From positions 1 to 64,000 of the forward strand of contig JADHZB010001536.1 of the NCBI GenBank assembly GCA_015657535.1: 64,000 nucleotides of DNA. Direction: 5' to 3'. The notes beneath the pieces were generated by a model. The model worked only from the letters and a program-made list of their open reading frames with translations, was not told the DNA's origin and did not search any database. Shown piece after piece: positions 12,134-24,700 of this stretch (positions within the stretch are counted from its first letter, which is position 1; every line of letters starts with the position of its first letter). The translations under genes and the position numbers were made by a program. The stretch is from Nephromyces sp. MM_2019. Lineage: Eukaryota > Apicomplexa > Aconoidasida > Nephromycida.

Positions 12134-15100
12134 ATGGTTTCACGAGAAGAATCTCAGACCTTCAATGGTTGTATTGCCAGTAGAAACGTCTGGAGTGGTT
12201 TCAGTCCAGAAGAATCGCCCACCACCTTCCTAGACGATCAGCTTTTAAGCTCGTAAGTTTTTCTATTATAATATTTCGGATCAAGGCAATAATTTGTCTT
12301 AATCAATGGCAGATACGCAAAAGCTAATAAACAGATTTTTGCTGGATTCGATTAAAAAAAGCGATTTTCATATTAAAACAATAGAAATGTGTGGAATAAT
12401 AGATATATGCTCTAGAGCTTGTAACAGCAAGCTAGGTGGTGTTATTGGACCTTTTACTTTCAAATGTTAACATTCTGTTCTTTTAGATGCTAAATTTTTC
12501 AATTGAATTAATCGATGATTAGCAATGGGCGAACTATCAGTTTTTCCGATACTAAATATAATTAGCAACAATCCGAGTTCGCTCTATTTCATAAAATTTT
12601 AAAAACAGGGTTAGCAGGCGCAAATCTTGCTACCTATCACCGAGCTTGGAAAAAGATACGGTTGAAAAAGAATGCGACGAAGATGACAGCCCTTTACACA
12701 GTGAAAGCTTCCCTACTACAAGCAGTGACGGAGAACCTGGGGAAACCTGTCAGCACGACTTCACCTCGGGGGACCCCGCAGAAATTTATCTCAAAAAAGA
12801 AGCGCTGCTTAAAAACAGATGGCAAGCTATGCTACAATGCCCTGGTTATGACTATTATGATGAGGATCTCAATGCAGAAGAACCCACAATAAGCTCTACC
12901 GAATTATGGGGAGATATGGATAAGACTGCCCAACAACTTGCTTTAGGTGGCATATTAAAGGCTTCTGAGGATTTTAGCGAATCCACAACACGGGCACCAA
13001 AACATGTCCATGTCGATGCAGAAAGCATGCAGTCGTGTAATGCTAGCGTCGGCAATAAGCCAAGAAGTACACACTGTAAAGAAGCATTAAAGTCCCCAGA
13101 AATAATCAAGCCAATAATGTGTGGGCTTCGCATAAAAGTTGGAAAGTTGGTAGTACATTATGAATATCCCCAAGATAATGAAACAAATATGAAAAACTTC
13201 TACTATTCATCTTCAATGAAATTAGTGATATTAACTTCTGCTGAAAGGGTTGTGGAAGAAATATTCGGTTCCACGAACTGGGTACTAGCACGAAGATCTA
13301 AAGAATCAGCAGGGAATCTCACAGATACCTGTGTATTTTCGGAGGAAATTTTTCTCCCAAGGTCATATATAACAAATTATTCCACAGACGATGTATACTC
13401 AGGAAATTCAAAGTCTCACAAGGTTTTAATACATAGCTGCGGTGTTTTTTTTGAGTGGTGAAATGAATATTGTGCTATACTACTTGTCAGCCTCACGAAA
13501 ATATGGCTCTAAGAGCGCCAAAAAAGCTTATCTGACCGTATACAGGATTCCACCTGTATGCGGTCCGAAAAGCTTTTACTCATGGTAATTCCACAGTTTC
13601 ATTCTAATTAAGCAGTAGTTACAAGGGAGCAAACTAGGTTTCTGTACGGTCAAAAGCGCACATAAACCATCCTCTGTTTAAATTGCTCGCACATAAAGGT
13701 GGATAGTTAGCGACCTATTTCAACCTGTGACTACTCACAAAATTAATCTTCTGCCCGTATCAATTCTCATCAGCAGAGCCACTAGAAACCAGCTCCTTAC
13801 CTATATTGCTTATAGGGTGAAAAGGAGGAACATGAAATGTCTGTTTGACATATAACTAAGAGCATCTCAAAAAAGGGTGTTTCAAATAGGGAAAATTTAT
13901 AGGAACCACAGTAGTAAGAATTTAAACATACTTTTCACTTTGATGCTTACTTTATATGACCCCAAAAGTGTTACGCTTTCTAAAAGTGACTGAAATAATC
14001 GAATTACCTCATTTTCATCATTGCCTACCCATGCAGAAGAAGCTACCAGTTACTATGCTCATTGTTCTCTAACATCCGTACATAATATCATGTTTTATTC
14101 CTTTGAACCATGACGTACACCTACCTTGTCTTTCTTTCTTTAGGAAGCTGTCCTCATGATATTTCGCCAGGAATGCGACGAGACAGGACTAGCAGAAATT
14201 GGCGAAGTACATATAAAGCTAAATAGCAAGAAGCACTACAGAGGCTTTCAGAGGCGTGAAATTCATAACAAGTTACCATTGAAAGCAAGCGTGGAAATAT
14301 CCATTAGTTATACTGAAAAAGTAACGCCAAACAAGCACTCTTTGCGATTCACTTTAGCACACGACGAGGTACATCCTGCTTTGGAAGAAGCGCGAAATCA
14401 AGCTAAGCTAGAAGTTTCCAAAGAAGTTCTGGAGAAAACATCAAATCATAGTGTTTCAGCTGAAAAAAAACTAGATACTCCTCTTCAACTTCAGTGGGCT
14501 TATCTGGTAAGCATGCCAAAGTTAATAAACTCAACGTGCTTGAGCAGCCATTCGGCGAAAATTAGCTTTAATCATTAGTATCACAGATGTGTTGGCAAAC
14601 ATATGTGCTTCTCTGAACCCAAACTTGTTTATCTTTCGCGCTGTATTATATGTTTTTCCATCGTTACCATGCGTACTAGGACGACTACGGAGTGCTACAG
14701 GGACCATATGGTTCAAATACCATTCTTCAATGGGTAGCACAAGGATACTTTGACAAGGATTCTAAATTTAAGCTCGCTTGCGACGCCGGTGAAGGCTACT
14801 TTAGCAAACTTGCCAAGGTACGGCGACAAGGGTGGCATGCACTATGCTAAAATAAGATAAACAGCTGCATTGGAAGATTGGTCAAGCAAATTACACGATA
14901 TCAAGTAGATTTCATAGTTCATAGAAGGGCTGTAGCGGCCACTATTAGCGTTTGTATTAGCACATATGACTTTACGCGTTGTGGATGAAAAAGTGTAAGC
15001 TAGCAATGGCATCATTCTGATATAATATATGTTGATAGCGTTGCCGCTGGGCCTATAAAAATTGATTCGTAGGCTAACTTTGAGTGCTAATTAGCACCAG

Positions 15101-17139
15101 CTAAGACGGAAGTTAACGTTTCATTTTGCACCAAGATTGGTAGAAAAACAAATTTTTTTAGGCCTAGTTCGTGCGAAGCTAACTTTCTTTAATCTTCAAT
15201 CTATTGAACACGGCAGATGCTTGACATAATGAGGGCTGATGCTCACCTTGCCGGGCCCAGGAGGCTCAACTACGAAATATGCCGTAATGCTGCACCAGAG
15301 ACAGAATACAATAAACCAATACAGCCGCCGAAGGAATCTTATGCTAGCATGGAAGCAAAAAAAACACCACATGGCAAGGGCGGCTGTACCACTTATTTTC
15401 CGCCTTTGGACATTCTTATGCACACAGCGGAGTCACAACAAGACGATGCGCCGATACTAGCGGAAAGCCAGGGTACACCGAATGACCGTAAAACCATTCA
15501 TCAGTATAAGGAGTTTGAAAAAGTAATAAAGCTAGTACACAAAGCTCGTGCGTGTCTGTCAAAGCTTCAAAGCCGTAAGGCATCACATTCGGAGAAAATT
15601 GGAAAAAAAGTATATAACTTACACTTTCCTGGTGAGCAGCATACCTGGATTGCCGCTTCAAACTTTTCCGTGCTATCCAGGACGTACGAGGAAGATATAT
15701 TCCTTGAAGCTTGCGCAACCTTGATTCAAGCTGTTTTTCGTGGTTGGCGCACTCGAAAGTATATAAATGCTTTTAGACAACGCCCTGCGTTGATGCCTTC
15801 TCTGCACTCGAGTAGTTTTGGTGTATGAAGAAAGCTGGTTACTGCTCATCACAATACTTCTGCAGTTCCTGCTGTAGCATAGTTTCAGTGGAGGCCCGGA
15901 GTACTAGTAATGACATTTGGCAATTTTGGAAAGTCAGAATCCCATTGACATTTGATTGGCGGCAAACTTAGCATCAAGCAGACGGCTATCTGATAACGGT
16001 TTAACTCTTGACGCATTCAAGATTTGTTTAGATGAGAAATTTTTTATTGTCAGCTTAACCCAAGCTCTTAGATGGGCCTGGTACTATTGCAGATTTTTTT
16101 TCGAAACTTATAGTGATGTGAACCTAATTGTTATTAGTCAATCTTTTTATTCAATGAGCTGTAATACATTACCACCCCGATAACAAAAGAGCAGTTGTCC
16201 ATTATTGAAAAAAGTTAGGCAATGCAAGATATATATATTTATGAAAGGCATCAAAAAAGCAATCAGGCGCATCATCTTTCTGTATTTTTAATGCGCCACA
16301 TAACTCCAGAAGCAAAAATTGGCCATTACAATGTAGTACATTATCATATCATACAGGAAAAACTTTCTTGCAAGCGCTTTTCAGGTAGAATTTCAAGTCT
16401 TATTCTAGCTTTATTCTTTCTTTATTTTGTAATATTCCTAATACATTACTTTGCAGGTGCGTTACTTCATAATAGATGAAAAGGTGTAAAAAATTAGTAA
16501 GGCTAATGCCCTCGTCCTGACTATCCCAGAATTTTGCGTGGCTCAAATGGAGGAGACGCGTATTTGTTGGCAGCTATGTTTTTCACAAAAAATGCTAGAT
16601 TTCATTATTAAGCTAAATTGAGATTTTACAAAAACTATGCACTTTGCCAAAGCTACCTAGGCAGATGCTACTTGTAAGGCTAAGCACCCATCTAGTAGAG
16701 GAAAAATACTTTTTAGCACAGGTCAATGAAAAAAATCCTAGTTATGCAAATGAATTTTTTAATTTTGAAGGGATTCGCAACTTTTAACAAAAGTTCTTAA
16801 GTTTCCTATCTCCTAAACCTTTGATGCCTTCTCTTTCTAGTTGAAAAAAGGTGCACCACAAGTGACACTGTCACCAGAATGCTTTGAGGTAATAGAATAT
16901 CTTCTGAAATACGAGATGCTTGCCGGAGTCTCCACTAAACAGGAGATGCTTGCGTGCAGCGCTATAAACTAAGGAAATTAAAGATTAAAGTATACGAGAA
17001 AACCTATGCAGAAGTGATGATGATATATATTGGAAGTAGGGAAACAAGTTCTTTGTTATACTCGGAAGTGGCAGGCTTAACCTTACAAGAGAACCAAGAA
17101 GACGAAAAAATTGATTATCAAGAAGCAATTACTTTTTAA
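12134..17139 (+). CDS. GYF-domain protein with IQ motif
   Basis: Proposed exons are 12134-12252, 12618-13422, 14144-14506, 14680-14817 and 15217-15822, all phase-consistent; 16841-16888 and 16960-17139 are possible final exons. The start is the ATG at 12134, just after an in-frame TGA, with donor GTAAGT. The GYF domain is split by an intron: WAYL ends exon 3, and exon 4 continues DDYGVLQGPYG then WVAQGYF, matching W-x-Y-x-D-x-x-G-x-x-x-GP(F/Y) followed by W-x(3)-GYF at about residues 426-453. GYF domains bind proline-rich ligands in splicing or translation factors. Exon 5 contains LIQAVFRGWRTRKY (about 645-656), a calmodulin-binding IQ motif. The N-terminal 300 residues are acidic and unrecognised. 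Exons 1-4 are well supported. Exon 5 fits in phase but could be a separate gene; it also has an in-frame TGA at 15826 if its donor is not used. Confidence 0.7.
13522..13577. repeat. Imperfect 25-bp inverted repeat in an intron
   Basis: The arm 13522-13546 (starting AAAAGCTTATCTGACCG) is complementary, with a few mismatches, to 13553-13577 (ending GTCCGAAAAGCTTTT), with a 6-base loop. It lies inside the second intron of the GYF gene and could fold in the pre-mRNA. Confidence 0.8.
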
Positions 17140-19609
17140 TTCAGTATTGTGCTCAATGAGAACTTTCTTTCGGGAGTTTTTATCGCTATTTACCTTCTGC
17201 TCATGTATTGAGAGCACGAAGTTTTGTCACTCCAGTACCATTATCTTCATTGTTGATCCCTAGTTGCTAGTACACTAGGAGTGGCTTATTTCAACTGGAA
17301 AAATAGTAATTGGCTGCGAAAAAAATTTTAGTTTTTAAAAAACAAAAAGCCCGATCAAGGTTATTTCTGAGCCGCCACAAAAAAATTATAAGTAAGGTGA
17401 GCAGAAGCTGCAGAAATGGTTTTCAATAAACTTGAATTGGATCAAAGCACGAAACAATAACTTTGAATGGTCATGGAAATTGGGAAAGCCTTTTATTCTC
17501 TCATTATATTTTTTGCCTACCAATATCGATAAAAGGTATTGCATTGTGATAACTACATTTTAAATGTTATGCAATTGCATCAACATGAAAGTGAACAAAT
17601 TTTCTATGGAGCTACATGCCTTTTCACTCAGCTGCAAATAGCATAGCGAGACTACATACCTTTATGTTCATTTACTCTCTGAAAGTTCGTTATAAGCAAA
17701 ATGGTGATGAGATTACTAAAGTATTCGCAGGGTTTGCAGCAAGTCTATTACAAACATGTCAAATCAAAAAGTAGTTAGAGAAGGCTCTGTGGGCTTCCTA
17801 TGATTTAGGGGGAGTGTTTGACCCCAGGAAATATCTCAAGCTCGCTCTATTTTAATTATATCTAGTTTTTCCTCATTCTTTTTGTGCGTACTATTGCACT
17901 GAAAATCTGCTGCTTTATTCGAGTTTCTTTTAGTTTTTATCATTGACTTTAATAGAAAAGGTCATTTTTAAAGTGCTTGATTACTTCAAGACAATCTGAA
18001 GAAAAAAGACATTATCGGAGGGCACTTTTGAGAAAAGAATTCTTCGTAGGTGCTAGAGCTAGTATTTTCTAAGAAGTACCGTTTTTTTGACGCCTTCTTA
18101 AATTTCAAGAAAATCCATTCCAAGAGTTAAATGAGAAGAATTCAAGAAAGCGTAAGGACACATTCAGCCAGATCTATTCAAGCCATAAAATTCAGGCACA
18201 ACCGTGACGTTACAGTCTTAAATGTTTTTAAAGCAAGAATTTTATCAGGAGGCTCCTCTCAAGCATATATGCAATGCTACTTCGTTAAAGTATTCAAATT
18301 TCTGAATAGCAGGGATTCACATTGATACCTGGTCTGCAGGACTTTCTGAGTGACAGCAAAAGTAGGGTAGCCTGGTCAAGGGGAGATCCGTGAAATCATA
18401 AATCAATCTAATTTTTAATAAAACAAGAGCCTTTTCAATATGGTGGGGTGCTGCAATCTGGTCTGGCTGCTCCCCAGTTCTTTCTTTGTGTATAGCAAAT
18501 GAATAATCTATATGGCAAAAGAATGTTTTTCTACCCTCTCCCTGGGACTAGTTCTTTAATACTCTTGATGCTCAATCAGGAAACTCAGGTATATCTCCAT
18601 GAAGCTCAAAAAAATAGCGCGGCTTAATTTCTTATATTTTTATCGCAGCCAGACTTTTTGATAGGGCTTAATGCTATAGCCGAGTTTGCTCCAGTTTGTA
18701 ATAGCAAAACAAAGGTTTAGTAGCGCCCAGCATGTAGAAACTAGTCTTCAGTTACAAGAGCGTAAAGGCGTTGCAGGCCATGAATTTTGCTGCAGTAAAA
18801 AATCATGATAATTTTCTTTATTGAAATGCGCCGAACAAGCTAAGAAAAAAACAAAAATTCTCTGATTTGGTACGGTCAGGTTTAATATCTACCACATCAG
18901 CTGAACGACAATCGTTCATTGGCACTTTCATATTTTGGACGCAGCAAAATAAAGCCCCGACTATTGGGCGTAATATGCGTCGCCTTACTAGTTATAATAG
19001 ACATATTCGCGCGTATTTTTTTTCTAAAGTTCTAATATTCCATGCACCACAATGCACAGAACTATTCACACAGTCTCAAAGAAATGGCGTACACAGAGTG
19101 TGCTCTGCTTGAGTTTACCGAAAAAGCAATAATTAAGCGAATAGCCTCCGACTACACGCAAGAAGTGACCCGACAGCAGGCCTTAAATAGCTCAAGCCAC
19201 AGGGAGCTTTTTTCCTTTCAGACCTGTTTGTGAGGGTTTGTGTATTGCCCTGAAAGCGCTATGGAATTAACCTGAAGGGCTGCCAATGACCGTGGCTGCA
19301 AACAGTGGCCGCTTAGCATGTACTGCGCGGCGTAGATCATACACCACATTTTTCCATAGTAGGAGAATTTGACTATGTTTCCAGAGAAAGACGAATGTCA
19401 GAATTTGGGCTAGAACGGTAGTAGTTTACTGCTTGATGAAAATTCATCATGATTTCTTCACCAGCGCGTAGTGGTGCATTCTACATGATTATGACCTGAA
19501 CCTTACTTCCTTCATTCAATAAGCATCTTCATAGTTATATGCATATTGTTTCATCACTTTCGTGGTCTCGACTGTAACAGTAGCAGCTAATCTTACAATA
19601 ATAAAAATT
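17140..19609. other. Region without a convincing gene
   Basis: Between the GYF gene and fabD. A plus-strand ORF at 18131-18325 starts ATG and contains an IQ-like string (SIQAIKFRHNRD); it could be an extra exon of the upstream gene but has no clean splice support. ORFs at 18867-19233 have no features I trust. Confidence 0.45.
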
Positions 19610-21721
19610 ATGAGCTTTAAGCACGGTACCCTTGCTGCTTTTCTGTTGGCGGCATGTAGCTTATTCTTTTTTTTTGGGAGGGGTACAGCATTTAAAATCG
19701 GCAGTTCTCCAGGAAAACTGAGGCATTCCATAATTAGGTCGAATGGCTTATTCAAGAACCGATTCTGTGCAGTACAGGATGGGGACTCAGCTAATTGCAA
19801 AGGCCGAAATGTGTTCTTTTTCCCCGGACAGGGCGCGCAGTTTGGCGGTATGGCTAATCCAACTGCAGAAAGTACATCTGCCGCTAGGAGCCTTTATGAA
19901 AGAGCTTCCGAAATCTTAGGTTACGATCTACTGGATACGTGTGTAAACGCCCCAAAATCGCTGCTAGATCAAACGAAAGTTTGTCAACCTGCCATCTTCG
20001 TGTGCTCTATGGCAGCGGTGGAAAATCTGCGTGCGACTCATGGAGATGAGGAGGTAGGCACGTCAATGCATGAAAACAGTTTTTTTTTTGGGTCACTATT
20101 GGATCATTTTCCTGTAACTGCCGCAGGGGCATTTATACTTTTTCAGGATGTGGCTTCTATTACAGAAAGTACTATTGGAAAGGTACTTTTTGTTATTGCA
20201 GTGTTCTGCGATGTCAGCGCTTTATGGGGGGGCATAGTCACCTAAACGACCAATTGAAGACTGATTCCTGGTACTACTGAAAGTGTGGTTTAATTTGCTT
20301 CTGCAATACGTTAGTGTGCTGCGTTGAGCCTGTGATTGCTTTAATAGTTTTCATAGTTGATGAATTTTTTGTTTTTGAAAGCTTTGTGGGTTTTTTTGGG
20401 ATATTTTTATTTGAATTTCATGCTACAGTGCATGCTGCTGGATTATTACTTAGGCAAATTCCGCGGGCCTTGCGTTGGGACTCTCTCTCGGAGAATACAG
20501 TGCACTTTGCTATGCCGGAGCTATTTCTTTTGAAGATGGGGTAAAGATCACAAAAGTCCGTGGTGAGGCTATGCAGAAAGCGGCTGATTTGTCCAAGGGA
20601 GGGATGGTATCAGTTATAGGCCTAAAGGTACCAGAAGTGCAGGCTATTTGCAAACGAGCATCGCAAAATTCTGGAGGGTGTATAAATATCGCGAATTATC
20701 TATGTCCTGGAAATATTGCTGTATCGGGTACGAAAACCAATACTAATACAGTGCATTTCATGTTTTAATGATGTGATTATCATCCTACGTCTTGTCTGAC
20801 TACGTTCTAGTGGATAGCCGAATGAGGTGCTCTATTTATAAGTTTTCAAGGTAATGCTCACCTCAAGTCTTCACTAACTAATTTGAAATTTAGCAACTGC
20901 TAGTGGTACGGACTATGCTTTAATTTGTGGCTTTCTAAGATATAGTCTTAAGGAGATTTTTTTCCGAACGCGATTACAAGCGCTAATCCATTTCCTTCTC
21001 GATTTTGAGTTGTCCTTACTTGAATTGACTATTTGTTTGCAGGAGATATTGAAGCTTGTCAAGCTCTTGAATCTCTGGTCAAGGCAGAGCATAAACTTGG
21101 AAGAGCTATAAAACTTTCAGTCGCAGGAGCTTTCCACACAGATAAAATGTTACCTGCTGTTAAGAGCCTTAAGGAAATATTGCAGGATACAGAAGTGAAA
21201 ACCCCTCGTATTCCAGTGCTATTTAACGTTGATGCAGATATGCATTCCGATCCGGATGAGATAAGGAAGCTCCTAGCTCGTCAGGTCTTTTTTAAGGCTT
21301 TATACTTATCGGATGGATTGCGTATGATAGTCCATTTCAGGCGCTGTTGCATATTTGTGAAGCCTATATAACCTTGTTTACTCCACCTTTTTTTGCTCTT
21401 TATTCGGTATTTTTAATTTATATTAATTTTAAAAAAAAAGTTCATTCCATCTATTATTTTTAAATATGTAAACGCCTTATAGTAAATTCATGGCAGCGTG
21501 TAATAGTGTCTTTTGCTTCGGTGAATATTGTACATGACTTTAATTATAAGCGTAGATTATCTGTCGCATTTTAGGTGGTTAGCCCCGTCCTATGGGAAGA
21601 TAGTGTCAGAAAAGCGATTGGCTCCGATTTTAGGAAGGGCTATGAGTTTGGACCCGGTACAGTATTAAGCGGTATCTTAAAGCGAATAGATTCTACGAAG
21701 AAGCTAGAGCATATTCCGTAG
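19610..21721 (+). CDS. fabD: Malonyl-CoA:ACP transacylase, plastid-type leader
   Basis: Four exons, 19610-20053, 20454-20727, 21043-21284 and 21575-21721, join in phase to 368 residues. The enzyme moves malonate from CoA to acyl carrier protein, feeding type II fatty-acid synthesis. Family motifs are all present: FPGQGAQ (71-77), nucleophile elbow GLSLGEY (Ser159), active-site His in AGAFHT (His271), PVLFNVDA, and FGPGTVLSGILKR near the C terminus. The first 25 or so residues form a signal peptide (AAFLLAACSLFFFF) followed by about 40 basic, Ser-rich residues, a bipartite leader as used for the apicoplast (inference). Chosen start is the ATG at 19610; an upstream GTG in frame is less likely. 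The third donor (CAG/GTCTTT) is weak but restores RQVVSPVLW. Introns are strongly T-rich. Confidence 0.95.
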
Positions 21722-24700
21722 TAAAGATTGGAAAATACAGCTGGAAATGAGCTTTTAGTAAGTGTAGTACTCCATTCTGTATAAAGCATGGTTGTGCTTT
21801 CATGAGTGCTTGCTTTGGTTCGTTTTAACTAGTTTCTTTTGCTGTGGGTAGAAAATTTTTTTTATCGCTTGCATCTAGCAATGTTCGCAAAAGGGTATTT
21901 GAAAATTATTGCATGAGTGGATTTCTAATTGGTATGAAAATCTTGGCTGGCATAGCGTCCTGCGCTAGAATGGGTTGCGTTTAAGTTGCACTAGCATGAC
22001 TGTTGAGTCCTAATTTTGATCGCGCATATGTCGTTTTCTTTTTTACCAAATCGTTCAGTTTAACAGGCACCTTAAACTTTGCTTACGTGGTGACGCATTA
22101 CTCACGTGTTCTATGCTTTTTTGGTAAGCTGTGTATATGCCGAATACTCTTGTACTGCTGTCTTGAAAGATAGGGTTCTAACTTTTGAATTTGAATGTGG
22201 CATATGTTGGCATGGATCGCGATGCATTCTGCATTAAGCACAATCTTATCGTAATCTTTCTATTGAGCATGTTAAAAATAAGTTTTGAATATTCATCAGT
22301 CCATAAGTACACCTGATTACGTGGATAGTATGTGAGTAGTTTGATGTTTACTTCAATTGAAATGGCAAGGCAGCATATTTTTAGTTTTAATATGGGGCGA
22401 GTGCCTGCGAATCGCTTGTTACATTAGCTTTTTGTTAGACTCTGACGCTCAAATTAATGACCCTCATAATAGTGTTGTTGTGGTGCATACTTTTTTTGAG
22501 CGGTTTTTTTGCGCAGATTAATGTAAATTAGGTGTTTTACATGCTCTGGGCCTTAATTTTTCAATCATAGTACTTGCTATTTAAAATTATTTTCTATTTA
22601 GAATTTTTTTCTTTATCAAAGCGTTATATAATTCCTTTGAAATTTTTAGCTTGGTCACTTTTTGCTAGAGATATCTTTGAGGGTTTCAGGCAGCACTTAT
22701 GGTGATTTTACCATTGATGTAGCCATAAGTCTTTCTAACCCTACAAGTCTCGAATTATTACTTGCTGCCTACTTTGTTTTGTCGCTGCTTGCTGCTTGCT
22801 GCTTGCAACGAAGTTCAATTATTGTGGAAATTGCCCAGGCTACTTATTGTGATACTGCTATAAAACTTGCCTTCTACAAATTAACACACTCTGTATCTGC
22901 AATAATCTATGCATACCTCGAAATCCAGTCGCGAAAAATTGCTTTATATTTTACTGAGCTTGGAGTTTCGTTAAATAATTGATGAAGTTTAGTAAACTGT
23001 TAAGCTTCATCTGACCTTTTTTAGAATGAATTGACGTATAACTCTTGATTGAATATTCCCAATGCTTACGCATAAATAAAGCGTGTAGCACCTTGAATTT
23101 CTCATATTTTTGTGACTGCGGGAAATATTTGCATTAGCCCATTTAATAGGCACTATAAAATAAGTACGCAGCTGAGCAGTTTTCTAGGACGTCTTTTAAT
23201 TTCTGCAAGAATGAAATATCTCAATTGTCGGGTAGTTCCTGAAATGCTAAGAAGTGGTCTCCTAGGATTGATTACATCGAGCCTTATTATGGATTCCCCA
23301 ACTTATGATGTATTGTTCGAAAGACAAATCTAGGAAGAGATTCCAGTCATGAGGCCGTCTTTTATTAGTTCTTTCCTGTGTAGCGCTACAGCTATAATTC
23401 TACAATATTCAAAAGGAAAATTTGTAGAGCATGCAGCAAATACATTATTTTTTCTCGGTTCGCTACCACGCTTTTTATTACTGAATTATACTTTTTTTTA
23501 ATTATTGTCCGAAGTATGTACGTAGTATAATTAATTGCTTATGCTGTCCAATTTTTTTCAAGATCGCTCTTTTGTGTATGCCAGCCTGCTAAATTTTTTG
23601 AGATTTGAATGCCAACTAATTTAAGAATGTGTTTTCAACCGTGGGCTTCAAAAGATAAAGCCATCCGTACGTCAAGCGAAAAGGATATCTAGCACTTTGC
23701 AGGTTGGAATCTGAAATCATAAAAAACATGATATGCAGCACATTAGTGCCAATCCATTAATTCTTAGATGTAGAATCAACTTACAGCCTCCGCAGCATAT
23801 ACGGAGTCGAAAATCTTCAATTTTTTTTTATTGCCGATAGTTTCTGTAAAAAAAACCCAATGCTGAAGCGAGTTAAATACGCAATCTTTTATACTTGGGC
23901 TCGATTCAATATAGGTGAAAAAGCACTAAGAGCATCCTGTTATTCTGCGGAATTTCACTCGAAAATATATTTTACGCGGAGTATTTCCTCACCATGCCCA
24001 TTGCTGAATGAATAAGATTTGCTCTTCTGAAATAATTTGCTCCTTCTTTGCTTAATTTTTCTCGTTGAACCGTTGTGAGCACAGTTCCTCTTAGTGGGGC
24101 GACTCTGAATGTAAAAAGTACAGTAACTAACAATCAATGAATTGACCTTAAGACTTTAACCTTCACTCGAATGATGCTGCCCCGGGTTGACTTAACACTA
24201 TTTGACACATTGGTATTATAAGATTTTTACAAGTTTTCATGAAGCCTGAAGACTTGGCAAGTTCAGAAGCGGTACCTGCCCCTCTTGTCTGTCCCTTTGC
24301 TTGGTGCCATCATATTGGCGTCACTCGTAGCATGTTCAATCCGTTGGTTGGGAGTCTCGCTGATATTAAGTTTCCGAAATTAGGAAAATAGAAGCACGTT
24401 GTATAACAGAAAGTAGGCAGAGATCATAAGCATTCATTAGTAGCTTTGCTCTCGTCTTAAAAGGAGAGTTTATCCGCATTGCCGACTTCATCCCAAAATT
24501 ATGCAGTACTTGCTTGTTTTCAGACCTACAGCGAGCTTACCTTGCTGTTGCTATTTTCCTGCTTGCCCTCACGCTATCCAAAACTCCTAGCCTTACGGCT
24601 ATGAATGGCGAGGGAATTGATGGCGCAGCTCTGCTCATTTAGGCTTTGCAATTCCCCAAACCAGCTCCTGCTTGATGAGCTACTATGTTACAAATTATCG

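Noticed and set aside
11940..12233. 97-codon plus-strand ORF
   Set aside because: A different frame of the same stretch gives a first exon (ATG 12134, GTAAGT) that joins in phase to the long GYF-gene exon.
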